From Betaproteobacteria bacterium (GTDB taxonomy: Bacteria > Pseudomonadota > Gammaproteobacteria > Burkholderiales > Burkholderiaceae_A): a stretch of DNA of 64,000 nucleotides. The notes beneath the pieces are model-generated. The model ran no database searches, was not told the DNA's origin, and saw nothing but the letters and a program-made list of their open reading frames with translations. Positions 9,849 through 18,743 of the stretch are shown here, piece by piece; the stretch's first letter is position 1, and the number at the start of each line of letters is the position of its first letter. Location of the stretch: the NCBI GenBank assembly GCA_028139135.1, contig JAOINB010000002.1, forward strand, positions 1-64,000. The letters are read 5' to 3'. Position numbers and translations under genes: made by a program.

Positions 9849-11857
9849 TTGGAATAGCCTACTTTTTTTATCTTCATATTCATTCCTACGAAAAGGCCAA
9901 ATGTAAGACAGGGTAATATCATCGCGGTGAATCCAATACTCATGAAGGGAAGACTTATACCTGACAAAGGAATCAATCTCCAATTTCCAAAGGTACTTAA
10001 TATTATTTGAATAATACTACTGCATGACATATAAAAAATAAGTATGGACGGCAATCTATTTTCTTTCTCTCCTGTTAGGAATATATAAAATGATTTAGTA
10101 GCAACAAAGCAAAACAGTGCTGTTAAGACTGTAAGTAAAAATAGAGCTCCTCCAAACCCAAATACCTTCTCAATAAGTAGGGGCATATAATCGCTCAAAA
10201 CCTGCAAAGGAAGACATACCCCATGATCATTACACCATGAGTTTCCAACCAAAATATCATCTGACTCTGAATTCGTGAAATTGATCAATCTTGCAAAATC
10301 ACTAACCGATGCGTTCATTGGCTCCAACATTAACTCTATTCGTTGGTTAATTTTTTCAGTGAATGATCCAATCAAGCCAAGTATAACCATGATTACAATC
10401 CAAAAGAAAAAAAACCGTAGACCAAACACAATAGAGACTAAAATCATCACTAAAACTAGCGTAATAAATACCCCACCAATATCATTAAAGATAAATAAAC
10501 TCAAAAAAATAAAGGTAGAAGTCATTAGTACAAAATATAAGAATCCTCTAATAACGTATGAGTTTAGGTATTCTGATACGATAATTTTCTTGTTTGAATC
10601 CTTTTCCTTGAAAAGGATTTTTTTGAAATTAATTTTATTAAATGCATAATTACAATATTTTTGTATTAAAAATATCTCTCTAGAATAGCGACAAGTCATA
10701 AAAGAAGAAAATAATATTACAAATACTTTCATGATCTCAGACCCCATTGCAGCCGAAAAACTTGAATAACCGGCAACAACGAAAACAATACCGAAAAAAA
10801 CTAACTTTTCCTGATGCAGATGCATTCGTCCGATAAGAGATCTAAAGTAATCAAAATAAAATACTGAAATAAACAATAATGAATATCCAACCATACTAAT
10901 AACAATTTGTCGTTCAAATATATCTACAAACGGACTAATAATAAATTTAGAAGAAGTGAGTCCAAAATTAATACTTGCATCGAGTCCGATGTATAGTGAT
11001 ATACATATTGAGGAACATAATGATACAAAGTAGATGAGCATTGTTTTTGATTTATACTCGATAAAAAAGTAAACTATAAACATTAAAGGAAAAATGGCAA
11101 CCAACGATAGGTATTTTTTAAATACTGTAATTCTTTCATGAGTGGCTGCAAAATTATCTCCTTGCTCAAGTATCGTTCCCACACCCCATGAGACTTTTTT
11201 AAACTCACCAGTAACTTGTGAGTATATATTTCCATCTAATTCCAGTGATACTAAAAATAATTTTTTATATTGATTTTTCCTTTCTTTTGGATCGTCCAAA
11301 AGATCCTCTCTAATCTTTTGGAATTTTTCTACTAAGGAATTTGTGCGGTTTGTAAGTATTAATATAAGGAAATGATAATGTTCATTTTGATCAGCATTTT
11401 CTACCAAATTGTTTTTAAGGGAAATAAGAAACTCTAACTTTTCCTTCTTTTTTTGGTAAACCTGATCCCAAACTATATCATAAGGTTCCCCGGGATGGGT
11501 CTTCTCATCCTGATTCGAGAATATACTTGTAAAATAACTTTTGTACTTTCCATAACCGAATTCTTCAAAATTTCTGGTAATAAGTTCCCCAGTGAGGCAA
11601 TTAATTTCCTCTGCTTTGACTTGCCGGAAGGAAGAACATAAATTTTCGCTATCAGATATGTCATTTGATTCTTCAAATTTATTTTCGTTAGGATGATTAT
11701 ATTTTTGTTGAATGACTGTTTTCTGGTATGCTGTACTTAAAACATCAAAACGGTGCTCATTTCCTGTAAAGTCAGTATTTATCAAATAAATAATAACTAA
11801 TATCAACAATAAAAGAGAAATAGTATTTATATTCTTTATATTTAAAAAGCTTCGCAT
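9845..11857 (-). CDS. SEDS family (FtsW/RodA/SpoVE-like) protein with large N-terminal extracytoplasmic domain
   Basis: Polytopic; LSDYMPLLIEKVFGFGGALFLL matches the SEDS DFIF..EE.GF.G region; NWRLIPLSGISLPFMSIGFTAMI matches the conserved C-terminal P-x-P-F-x-S-x-G loop. Confidence 0.8.
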   Translation of the reverse strand: MRSFLNIKNINTISLLLLILVIIYLINTDFTGNEHRFDVLSTAYQKTVIQQKYNHPNENKFEESNDISDSENLCSSFRQVKAEEINCLTGELITRNFEEFGYGKYKSYFTSIFSNQDEKTHPGEPYDIVWDQVYQKKKEKLEFLISLKNNLVENADQNEHYHFLILILTNRTNSLVEKFQKIREDLLDDPKERKNQYKKLFLVSLELDGNIYSQVTGEFKKVSWGVGTILEQGDNFAATHERITVFKKYLSLVAIFPLMFIVYFFIEYKSKTMLIYFVSLCSSICISLYIGLDASINFGLTSSKFIISPFVDIFERQIVISMVGYSLLFISVFYFDYFRSLIGRMHLHQEKLVFFGIVFVVAGYSSFSAAMGSEIMKVFVILFSSFMTCRYSREIFLIQKYCNYAFNKINFKKILFKEKDSNKKIIVSEYLNSYVIRGFLYFVLMTSTFIFLSLFIFNDIGGVFITLVLVMILVSIVFGLRFFFFWIVIMVILGLIGSFTEKINQRIELMLEPMNASVSDFARLINFTNSESDDILVGNSWCNDHGVCLPLQVLSDYMPLLIEKVFGFGGALFLLTVLTALFCFVATKSFYIFLTGEKENRLPSILIFYMSCSSIIQIILSTFGNWRLIPLSGISLPFMSIGFTAMILPCLTFGLFVGMNMKIKKVGYSK

Positions 11858-11875
11858 AGATAAGCCTTAAGAAAA

Positions 11876-12211
11876 ATGAAGTCTAACATTTTTACTTTAA
11901 TAATATTTACTATATCATCACTCATATTATTTGGTTGCGATCAAATTTGGGATAGAGCCCTTGGAAAAATAAACAAAACTGGAAGCAATGACTTAACACT
12001 GACTAGCGAAGAAAACTCCCTGAAATCCTTGGATGGCTCTAGTAAGGAAAGTATTCTTAAGAAATCAGAGGAGGAAAAAGAAAGCATAGAGGAAGAGGAT
12101 ATATCTAGTGACAATAGCAAACCATTGAAAAAGAAATATGACGTAATAGGAACTAACAAAGATGGCCCTTACCGTTCCGGAGAAACTAATCGTATTCGTT
12201 CTGCAAAATAA
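11876..12211 (+). CDS. Small acidic/serine-rich putative lipoprotein
   Basis: Signal peptide and lipobox (LILFGC), charged body; divergent from SEDS gene by 18 bp, convergent with tssA. Confidence 0.6.
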   Translation: MKSNIFTLIIFTISSLILFGCDQIWDRALGKINKTGSNDLTLTSEENSLKSLDGSSKESILKKSEEEKESIEEEDISSDNSKPLKKKYDVIGTNKDGPYRSGETNRIRSAK

Positions 12212-12227
12212 CTAGCCCCTATAAGAA

Positions 12228-13373
12228 TCATTTTTTCTCTAAACGGGAAACAATGCCCTTTAGGGTTCCGTCAAATTTTCCAACGTCGTCAATAACTTCG
12301 TCAAGCGTCATAGTTCCCCACATCGAAACTCGTCGCAAAACATAAGAAGAAGGACTATGCGGCTCTATCGCTCTTAGTTTCTCCGATAAAATCCCAATGC
12401 TCTCATAAATCTGATTCCGAGAATCTTCCTTGTCACCTGACGACAATTTATCTTTTTCCGTTTCTAACCCAGGTCTTTCTCCTGGCTTCTCATTTTCTAT
12501 CTTGTTAGTGTTTTCTTGGACATTTTTATCAAAAGAGGTTTTCACTACTTTTGAATTATCTTTTCTAGTCTTATCATCATTAATTTTTTTGGCGCGAAGC
12601 AATCCCTGTTTAAATGATGAAACCTCTTCAATAAAGAGAGTTATTTTGGAAAATGAAACTGACTCTTTCTTAAGTTTTTTTTCTAAGAATAAATCTAACT
12701 TTTCTATAATAGCTATCGCCTCCAACGCATTGGACTCTAGCTCCTTTAAGTAATTCATATCTTCCTTGCTAAGACCTATTTCCGATATGCTCTTTTTGGA
12801 TTTTTTATTCTCTAAATTATTAGGAAGAGTAATTGATTTAGAATCACCGTTCTTCTCTATGAGATGGTCCAGATACGTAAGGCTCCATTCCCTTTGTTCA
12901 TTTCTCGGAAGAAAGACTATTTTGTCTTTAAAAAAATCAGGCCCTTTTGTTACCAACCATTTGTAAGGAGATATTCTTGCATCTGAATCGGAAATTTTAT
13001 ATTTTGGCCATAATGTGTCCCAGTATCTTTCAGTAAGTTTATACATCAGCAATAACCCACATCGTAATCCGTTCATACCGTAAAGATATGTCCATCCCTG
13101 TATTATGAATATACAGATTTCCAGGTCCTTGGTTTCCTTTTTTAATAAATCCTCAGCAATATCAGTCACCCGTTTCCAATCAGTTTGCTTCAAAGGTCTT
13201 TCCCATTCTCCCATTGGAAGATTTGGATCGTCCGCATTCTTTTCAGCCACTATTGCTAAATATTTATTTTCGTATCTGATCCATCTTCCAGAAGGATTTT
13301 CTTTTTCAATCGGTTCTAATAAATCCAATAGGTTTTCTGCCGTAATCGAAATCTTCTCACTCTCGGATGTCAT
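12228..13373 (-). CDS. tssA: T6SS protein TssA (ImpA N-terminal family)
   Basis: NPSGRWIRYENKY...EWERPLKQTDWKRVTDIAEDLLKKETKDLEICIFIIQGW; ATGA overlap with tssM. Confidence 0.9.
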   Translation of the reverse strand: MTSESEKISITAENLLDLLEPIEKENPSGRWIRYENKYLAIVAEKNADDPNLPMGEWERPLKQTDWKRVTDIAEDLLKKETKDLEICIFIIQGWTYLYGMNGLRCGLLLMYKLTERYWDTLWPKYKISDSDARISPYKWLVTKGPDFFKDKIVFLPRNEQREWSLTYLDHLIEKNGDSKSITLPNNLENKKSKKSISEIGLSKEDMNYLKELESNALEAIAIIEKLDLFLEKKLKKESVSFSKITLFIEEVSSFKQGLLRAKKINDDKTRKDNSKVVKTSFDKNVQENTNKIENEKPGERPGLETEKDKLSSGDKEDSRNQIYESIGILSEKLRAIEPHSPSSYVLRRVSMWGTMTLDEVIDDVGKFDGTLKGIVSRLEKK

Positions 13374-16300
13374 AGTTTCGGAATCTCTTCAGGGTACAAA
13401 GATGGCATCGTTAGGGTCTTCCCATCACTCTTTCTTTTTAAAATAATCTTCAAGAAAACCCTTGCATTAGATAGAGTTTTACTTTTCGAATTGATTTCGT
13501 CAAAAATTTGTACAGGAAATTCAAACCTTAATACTTCGCCAATCGTTTTTTGATCTTCTGTAATTTTATGCAGATTAATCATGTCAAACAAACTCCAATT
13601 ACCAGAAAACTTAAAAACCGAAGTCTTTCCGGAAACTCGGTAAAAAGGATTTTGTTTTTCTCGATATGGAGAAATATCAGTATCCGCAGCAAACCTCATC
13701 TCAAATTTAACAGGATCACCATACTTCCATGTTAATTTTTTATTTTCGTCAAAAAGACTTATTGAACTCTCCCCAGAATAAAAAACCCAAGATATGATCC
13801 TACTCCCGTATAGCTCTTTATCCTTATTTTCACGAAACACTACCTCGATATCATAACCCGTTTCGTCTTCTTTGCTTTTCATCAAATACGGAGAGAACAA
13901 CGCCTCTAATTGATTCAAATCAGAGTAAAAAGTATTAAGTCTATCAGTCAAGACCTTTTTTTTAATCAGAGGAAGGACCTTCTCTCTTTGTGGAAATTTT
14001 GAGAAAGTATTAATTACCTCAAATAAACTAGCGTCTTCCAATGCCTGATAATCCGTTACTGAGATATTATTATAAACTTTATTTGCAAATGGCTTCTTCT
14101 TCAGCAGCAAGCTTTCAAGGTCGATTGATGCAGAAGCCCATCTCTCCTCAATACTATAACGCCTTAAGTGATCACAACGGTTAGAAATTTCAGAGAAAAC
14201 TAAATTGTACTTAATACTAAAGAAGTTATTAGCTGGCTTATCTATTCCTTCTTTATCTAGTATGTCTCTACAGTTTTCAATCGAAATATTTTTATAAAGA
14301 ATCTCCAAAAAATCCTGCAGTCGTATCATAGCACTACCAGGTTTATTATTTGTATAATCAACAACCTCAGACTGCAATGATCCCCAGAAATTTTTTTCCT
14401 TCTTGTAAAACTGTGGAGGGAGCACATACAAGTAAGCCTTTGCTAAGTCACTTATTTTTTCTAGCTCGGTCATTTGAAATGAAAATAATTCCTTAAGACC
14501 CATAAAAGACTTTACAGAATAAGACGATTCAATCAGGTCTATCCCCCCATCCCAATTTTTTACCTTTTCAAAAGACGGAGAGAAGAAATCCTTTTTATTA
14601 AAGTAGTCAGTTAATATTCCTAGTCTACTGGCCGCATCAGAAACTAGAATATTATCAAGCAAAATAGCTTCATCATTATGATTCATATCTTCTACTAAAT
14701 CTCTAGCTTTCTTTACAAGAGCGATTGTTTCTGCATATTTTTTGGGATCCTCATTCTGTATATCAAAGAAGGGTATGTATTCCTCAACTTTTGTTTCTGA
14801 GTATGCTTTCTCTAATATAGATAAGGTCTGAAATACGACATTTTTATTTATTAGATTTTCAATTACTTCTCTTTCATATATCTCAAAGGATGGCATGCTT
14901 GATACAAGCTCTGGATCCCTAATTTCTTTTAAAGATTCAATCTTCTTAACTATATTTTCGTCCCAGAAATTTATTGAATCATTCAGTATGAAAGCTGTTT
15001 TAATTTCATCCAAGCTAATCTGTAGCATGTCATTTCTTGCAGAAGCATCATTCAATATAAGCTTTTTTAATCTCTTTATATCAGCATTCTGACCCATCGA
15101 CTGCATAAAAACAATTATCTCTTTTAACTTAGATAGGGACTTGATGTACTGATAGAGGTTTTTGTTTGCAGAATCAAAATCTATAACATATGAATCCTCG
15201 CCCGTACTATTAATTGACCTTCCCACTAAAGATAATAGCTTTTTCTCAGTTTGACTATCGATACTCTCTAAAATCCGTTTTCTATACTCTTTGGGAAAAA
15301 GCATTAAGTCCTTGTCCAAATATTTCTCTCTAGATTCTTTTAGAGCTAATGCATTGTCTAATGAATCAAGATTCCATTTAATAAAAGGCCTGTCTCCATC
15401 AATCTTGAATTGATAATCATTAGAGATTGACATGATTGGATCAGATAACAAAACCTCAATTGCTTTCTTTAAATTTTTTCTCTTTTCAGAAGTGGTAAGT
15501 ATTTTTTTTCCATCTTCATTACGACCTATCTCAATACCCTCCTCTGTTCCTCTTTCAGAAACTAAAGATTCATAGTTCACTCTTAATTTGGCAAAATCTT
15601 TAGCCACCTTAAGCTCGATATTAGATGATAAACTAGGACCTAGAAGAGAATTGTTTTCCACTTCCTGTAAAAACTCTTTATATCTATCTCCAAAATCTAG
15701 CTGCTCCTGAACCATCCATAAGCCTCCACCCTTTGCTAAAAGTATTTCCTGGTCTTTGATGTTAAGGAGAATATCGTTAAGAAGATTAATGATTTCCTCG
15801 CCGCTAAGTTTTATGTAATCTGCCCTTAAGAACTTTTCCTGTGCCTCAACTATTTTTCTTTCATCCTCAAGTAACGAGTTATAGGCAAATAACTCATTGG
15901 TTAAGCTAATAATTCCCTCGGTAAGAGAACATATTAAAGCTTTAGAAAAAATATTCGGATCTATAACCTCTGCATTTCTATTAACAGCCTTACTGAATAA
16001 TGTGGTTACCCCCGATAAATCTCCGTATAAGTCCGCTTGTAACGCAAAGCTTGCTAAGTATCGGAAGTCATCATTACTGGTTCTCCTAGCATATCGCAAA
16101 CGATTCATTGCTAGAACCGCTCTTTCTATTTCTTTTGCTCTAACTAAAAACTTTTCCAATGATATAAAATTTGGAGAATCAGAAAGTATTAGTGATCGAC
16201 CTTCAGCAGGAGACAACTTACCGTTAGCAGTTGCTGGAGCTTTGCAAGCATTATCCCTGTATACCAGGTTGCCAGTTACAGTATCATAAGGTAAGCCTGT

Positions 16301-17764
16301 TAAGTTAGCTGTCTTGAGCTCGAGCGACCTCCTAAAAGTATTGATAACCAATTCCCCAAATCCTTCCTTTACTCTAACATTAGCTCTTAAAAATACATCA
16401 TCGAAAATGGGCAATGACCCTGGCATAAAAACTGTACCATATTCATTTAACTTTCCTTTGAATCGTATCCTATCTAACTCCTCTAGTCCGATAATCAAAG
16501 CTACAGCTGTATTCCTATACCAATCGAAGTCTAGAGTATTACCTAACTTACTTGCCTCATACCTCTGCTTAGCATCCTCATTTAATCCTGCAATTCCCTC
16601 CGTTAGACGTGTTACGATTTGGTGCCCCTTTATTGCGGAAAAAACCAGCCCAATCGACCAGATAGAAATAAACGAGAGAAATATCCACTTCAAGAATCTG
16701 TTAGGGGCTGAGTTTTTAAATCTTTGATTGTTTGATGGCCTAAGTAGTCCAAACTCGCCAATAATTTTTTTCTCGAATAGATCTTTACAAAAGTTCGGTT
16801 TTTCATGGTTTGTCACCATGTATATTCCTCGAAAGAAGAATGGTTCATAGAACCCACTAGACTGTACGAGCGCTTCCGTATAGTCCATCAGCCCTTCTTG
16901 TAAATGTTTAATTTCTATGGGTAAAAGGAACTCACTTACCCTATTTTTTTTCTTTTTGGTGGCGGTTGCTACATCTACCACCAAACTAGCAACTGTTTCA
17001 CTAATTCCGTTTATTGCCTGAACAATCCACTCTTTCAAAAATGTTGAAGAGAGATCATTCGGATTCGACCATCCTAGAATACTATCTCGCATAGATTCGG
17101 GTAAGCTCTTCGAAAAAGATTCAAAGCCGGGAATATCCTCGCATCCGGAGACAATTAGATAAATCGGAACCCTGACTGAAAAACTGTTTTGCACCATCCA
17201 TATTCTCTGGCTAGCGGCTTTAGCAAGATTCAGTAATTGTACTTTGGCTGATTTGTCGTTAGCAGACTTAGAAAGTAATTTAGCGGGAACACTTACAACA
17301 ATAGAATCGATAGGTCTTCTAGGTCTATACTGATTACAAAGCTTTAGAAATTCTGTCCATTTAATGTCCTCTTTTACTGATTCATCTTCCTCTCTTAATG
17401 CACTTGATGAAAATTCCAGCACTAATCCCTTACTGAAATAATGCCAGCAAAAACTCTTACTGCCATCAAGATTCTTTGAAGATCTAGATCGCATCAGATT
17501 AATTGATTCAATCGGTATACGATCATCCTCTTTCCCTTCATTTAATAATATAATCCACGGATAATCATATTTCTTCGCCCCGGGAAGTAACGTTCTTTCT
17601 GATGCTCTAACCCCCTTTTTAAAGATCTCCCTAATCTTTTTTTTGCTAAGAGTAAAATCTATTTTCTTTTCTTGTTTTTTTAAGCCAAAAAAGATAGATA
17701 GCGAAAAAATAATCAAAGATATAAAGATAATTAAAAATAACCAGAAAAAAGATAAGTTACTCAT
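13370..17764 (-). CDS. tssM: T6SS membrane protein TssM (IcmF-like)
   Basis: 1464 aa, N-terminal TMs, IcmF-like domain (PIDSIVVSVPAKLL...RIWMVQNSFSVRVPIYLIVSGCEDIPGF). Confidence 0.92.
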   Translation of the reverse strand: MSNLSFFWLFLIIFISLIIFSLSIFFGLKKQEKKIDFTLSKKKIREIFKKGVRASERTLLPGAKKYDYPWIILLNEGKEDDRIPIESINLMRSRSSKNLDGSKSFCWHYFSKGLVLEFSSSALREEDESVKEDIKWTEFLKLCNQYRPRRPIDSIVVSVPAKLLSKSANDKSAKVQLLNLAKAASQRIWMVQNSFSVRVPIYLIVSGCEDIPGFESFSKSLPESMRDSILGWSNPNDLSSTFLKEWIVQAINGISETVASLVVDVATATKKKKNRVSEFLLPIEIKHLQEGLMDYTEALVQSSGFYEPFFFRGIYMVTNHEKPNFCKDLFEKKIIGEFGLLRPSNNQRFKNSAPNRFLKWIFLSFISIWSIGLVFSAIKGHQIVTRLTEGIAGLNEDAKQRYEASKLGNTLDFDWYRNTAVALIIGLEELDRIRFKGKLNEYGTVFMPGSLPIFDDVFLRANVRVKEGFGELVINTFRRSLELKTANLTGLPYDTVTGNLVYRDNACKAPATANGKLSPAEGRSLILSDSPNFISLEKFLVRAKEIERAVLAMNRLRYARRTSNDDFRYLASFALQADLYGDLSGVTTLFSKAVNRNAEVIDPNIFSKALICSLTEGIISLTNELFAYNSLLEDERKIVEAQEKFLRADYIKLSGEEIINLLNDILLNIKDQEILLAKGGGLWMVQEQLDFGDRYKEFLQEVENNSLLGPSLSSNIELKVAKDFAKLRVNYESLVSERGTEEGIEIGRNEDGKKILTTSEKRKNLKKAIEVLLSDPIMSISNDYQFKIDGDRPFIKWNLDSLDNALALKESREKYLDKDLMLFPKEYRKRILESIDSQTEKKLLSLVGRSINSTGEDSYVIDFDSANKNLYQYIKSLSKLKEIIVFMQSMGQNADIKRLKKLILNDASARNDMLQISLDEIKTAFILNDSINFWDENIVKKIESLKEIRDPELVSSMPSFEIYEREVIENLINKNVVFQTLSILEKAYSETKVEEYIPFFDIQNEDPKKYAETIALVKKARDLVEDMNHNDEAILLDNILVSDAASRLGILTDYFNKKDFFSPSFEKVKNWDGGIDLIESSYSVKSFMGLKELFSFQMTELEKISDLAKAYLYVLPPQFYKKEKNFWGSLQSEVVDYTNNKPGSAMIRLQDFLEILYKNISIENCRDILDKEGIDKPANNFFSIKYNLVFSEISNRCDHLRRYSIEERWASASIDLESLLLKKKPFANKVYNNISVTDYQALEDASLFEVINTFSKFPQREKVLPLIKKKVLTDRLNTFYSDLNQLEALFSPYLMKSKEDETGYDIEVVFRENKDKELYGSRIISWVFYSGESSISLFDENKKLTWKYGDPVKFEMRFAADTDISPYREKQNPFYRVSGKTSVFKFSGNWSLFDMINLHKITEDQKTIGEVLRFEFPVQIFDEINSKSKTLSNARVFLKIILKRKSDGKTLTMPSLYPEEIPKL

Positions 17765-18738
17765 TACAATTCTTTCAATTTTCTTTTGGTATTTTTTACA
17801 GAGATAAGGCTTGCTAATTGCTGATGTTTTGATTTTTTAATCAGAACAGTCTTCTGGGAATTTAAAATGTCACGCAGTGGCTTTGTCATTACTACATATG
17901 TAATCTGGGAGATAATTAAGAGCAAGGCAATTATTACCAATGAAATGAATACTGGCTTATTAACTCGAAAAAATTTGACGGGCTGTAAGTTAGACAATAT
18001 TCTCTCATAATGCACGCTATCAATCTTCTGCTCTCCATTTACTTCCGATTTTTTATTATCTAATCCTGGTTCTTTTCTGTTGATATAAACATAAAGTGAA
18101 CGTATGTATTCCTCAAGTTTATTTTCCGAATCCCTACCTCTGTATTGACCTTCGAATCCGATAATTAAAATTTGCAAATACAATTTGGCTAGTTCGATCA
18201 TCTGTTCAGGTTTCGAATTCAATACTTCGTCTATCCGATCAAATATTTTTTCTCCAGCTTCACTCGTCAAAAATATTTTTTCTTCAATTAGATAGTTAAT
18301 AAATTCTTTTTGCCCAGACCATGGTTCACTTAAAAATATCTCATCTGCCAATGCTGCGTAAATATACTTGACTTCCTCGTATCTTTCTTTCTCAGATGGA
18401 CTAGCAATTTTTAAAAAATCGATTTGTTTTAACTCCAGGATTCTACACACTCTATCTCGAACCTGTAATGCTAATAACATCTGTGGATTTTCTTCCACTG
18501 GGCTTGCATCAGATTTTAGAGCAATATTTTTTTTGTTAATATGATTGTTATGAATGGATAATTCAATCTCGCTGATTATAGAAAAAATTTGTTTAACAAA
18601 TTCTCTGAGTTGCGTTATAGCAAAACTGGATTGGCTGGTATCCTCACGTAGGCTTTTGACCGATTCGTGAATTGTGAAAGGGCTAGTCATTTTTGGTTCC
18701 GAATATGTATCGTTTGGGTCTTTCATTTCGTTCGTCAC
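17764..18738 (-). CDS. tssL: T6SS protein TssL (DotU family)
   Basis: IYAALADEIFLSEPWSG...ILIIGFEGQYRG motifs and one C-terminal TM. Confidence 0.9.
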   Translation of the reverse strand: MTNEMKDPNDTYSEPKMTSPFTIHESVKSLREDTSQSSFAITQLREFVKQIFSIISEIELSIHNNHINKKNIALKSDASPVEENPQMLLALQVRDRVCRILELKQIDFLKIASPSEKERYEEVKYIYAALADEIFLSEPWSGQKEFINYLIEEKIFLTSEAGEKIFDRIDEVLNSKPEQMIELAKLYLQILIIGFEGQYRGRDSENKLEEYIRSLYVYINRKEPGLDNKKSEVNGEQKIDSVHYERILSNLQPVKFFRVNKPVFISLVIIALLLIISQITYVVMTKPLRDILNSQKTVLIKKSKHQQLASLISVKNTKRKLKEL

Positions 18739-18743
18739 TTATA

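Noticed and set aside
9849-9983. N-terminal 45-residue extension of the PBP ORF
   Set aside because: Fully overlaps the SEDS 3' end in another frame; ATGA-coupled ATG at 9848 is much more plausible.
11885-11905. TTTTACTTTAATAATA near the SEDS/lipoprotein divergent starts as an operator copy
   Set aside because: Too degenerate (no symmetric AGTAT arm) and lies within the lipoprotein coding region.
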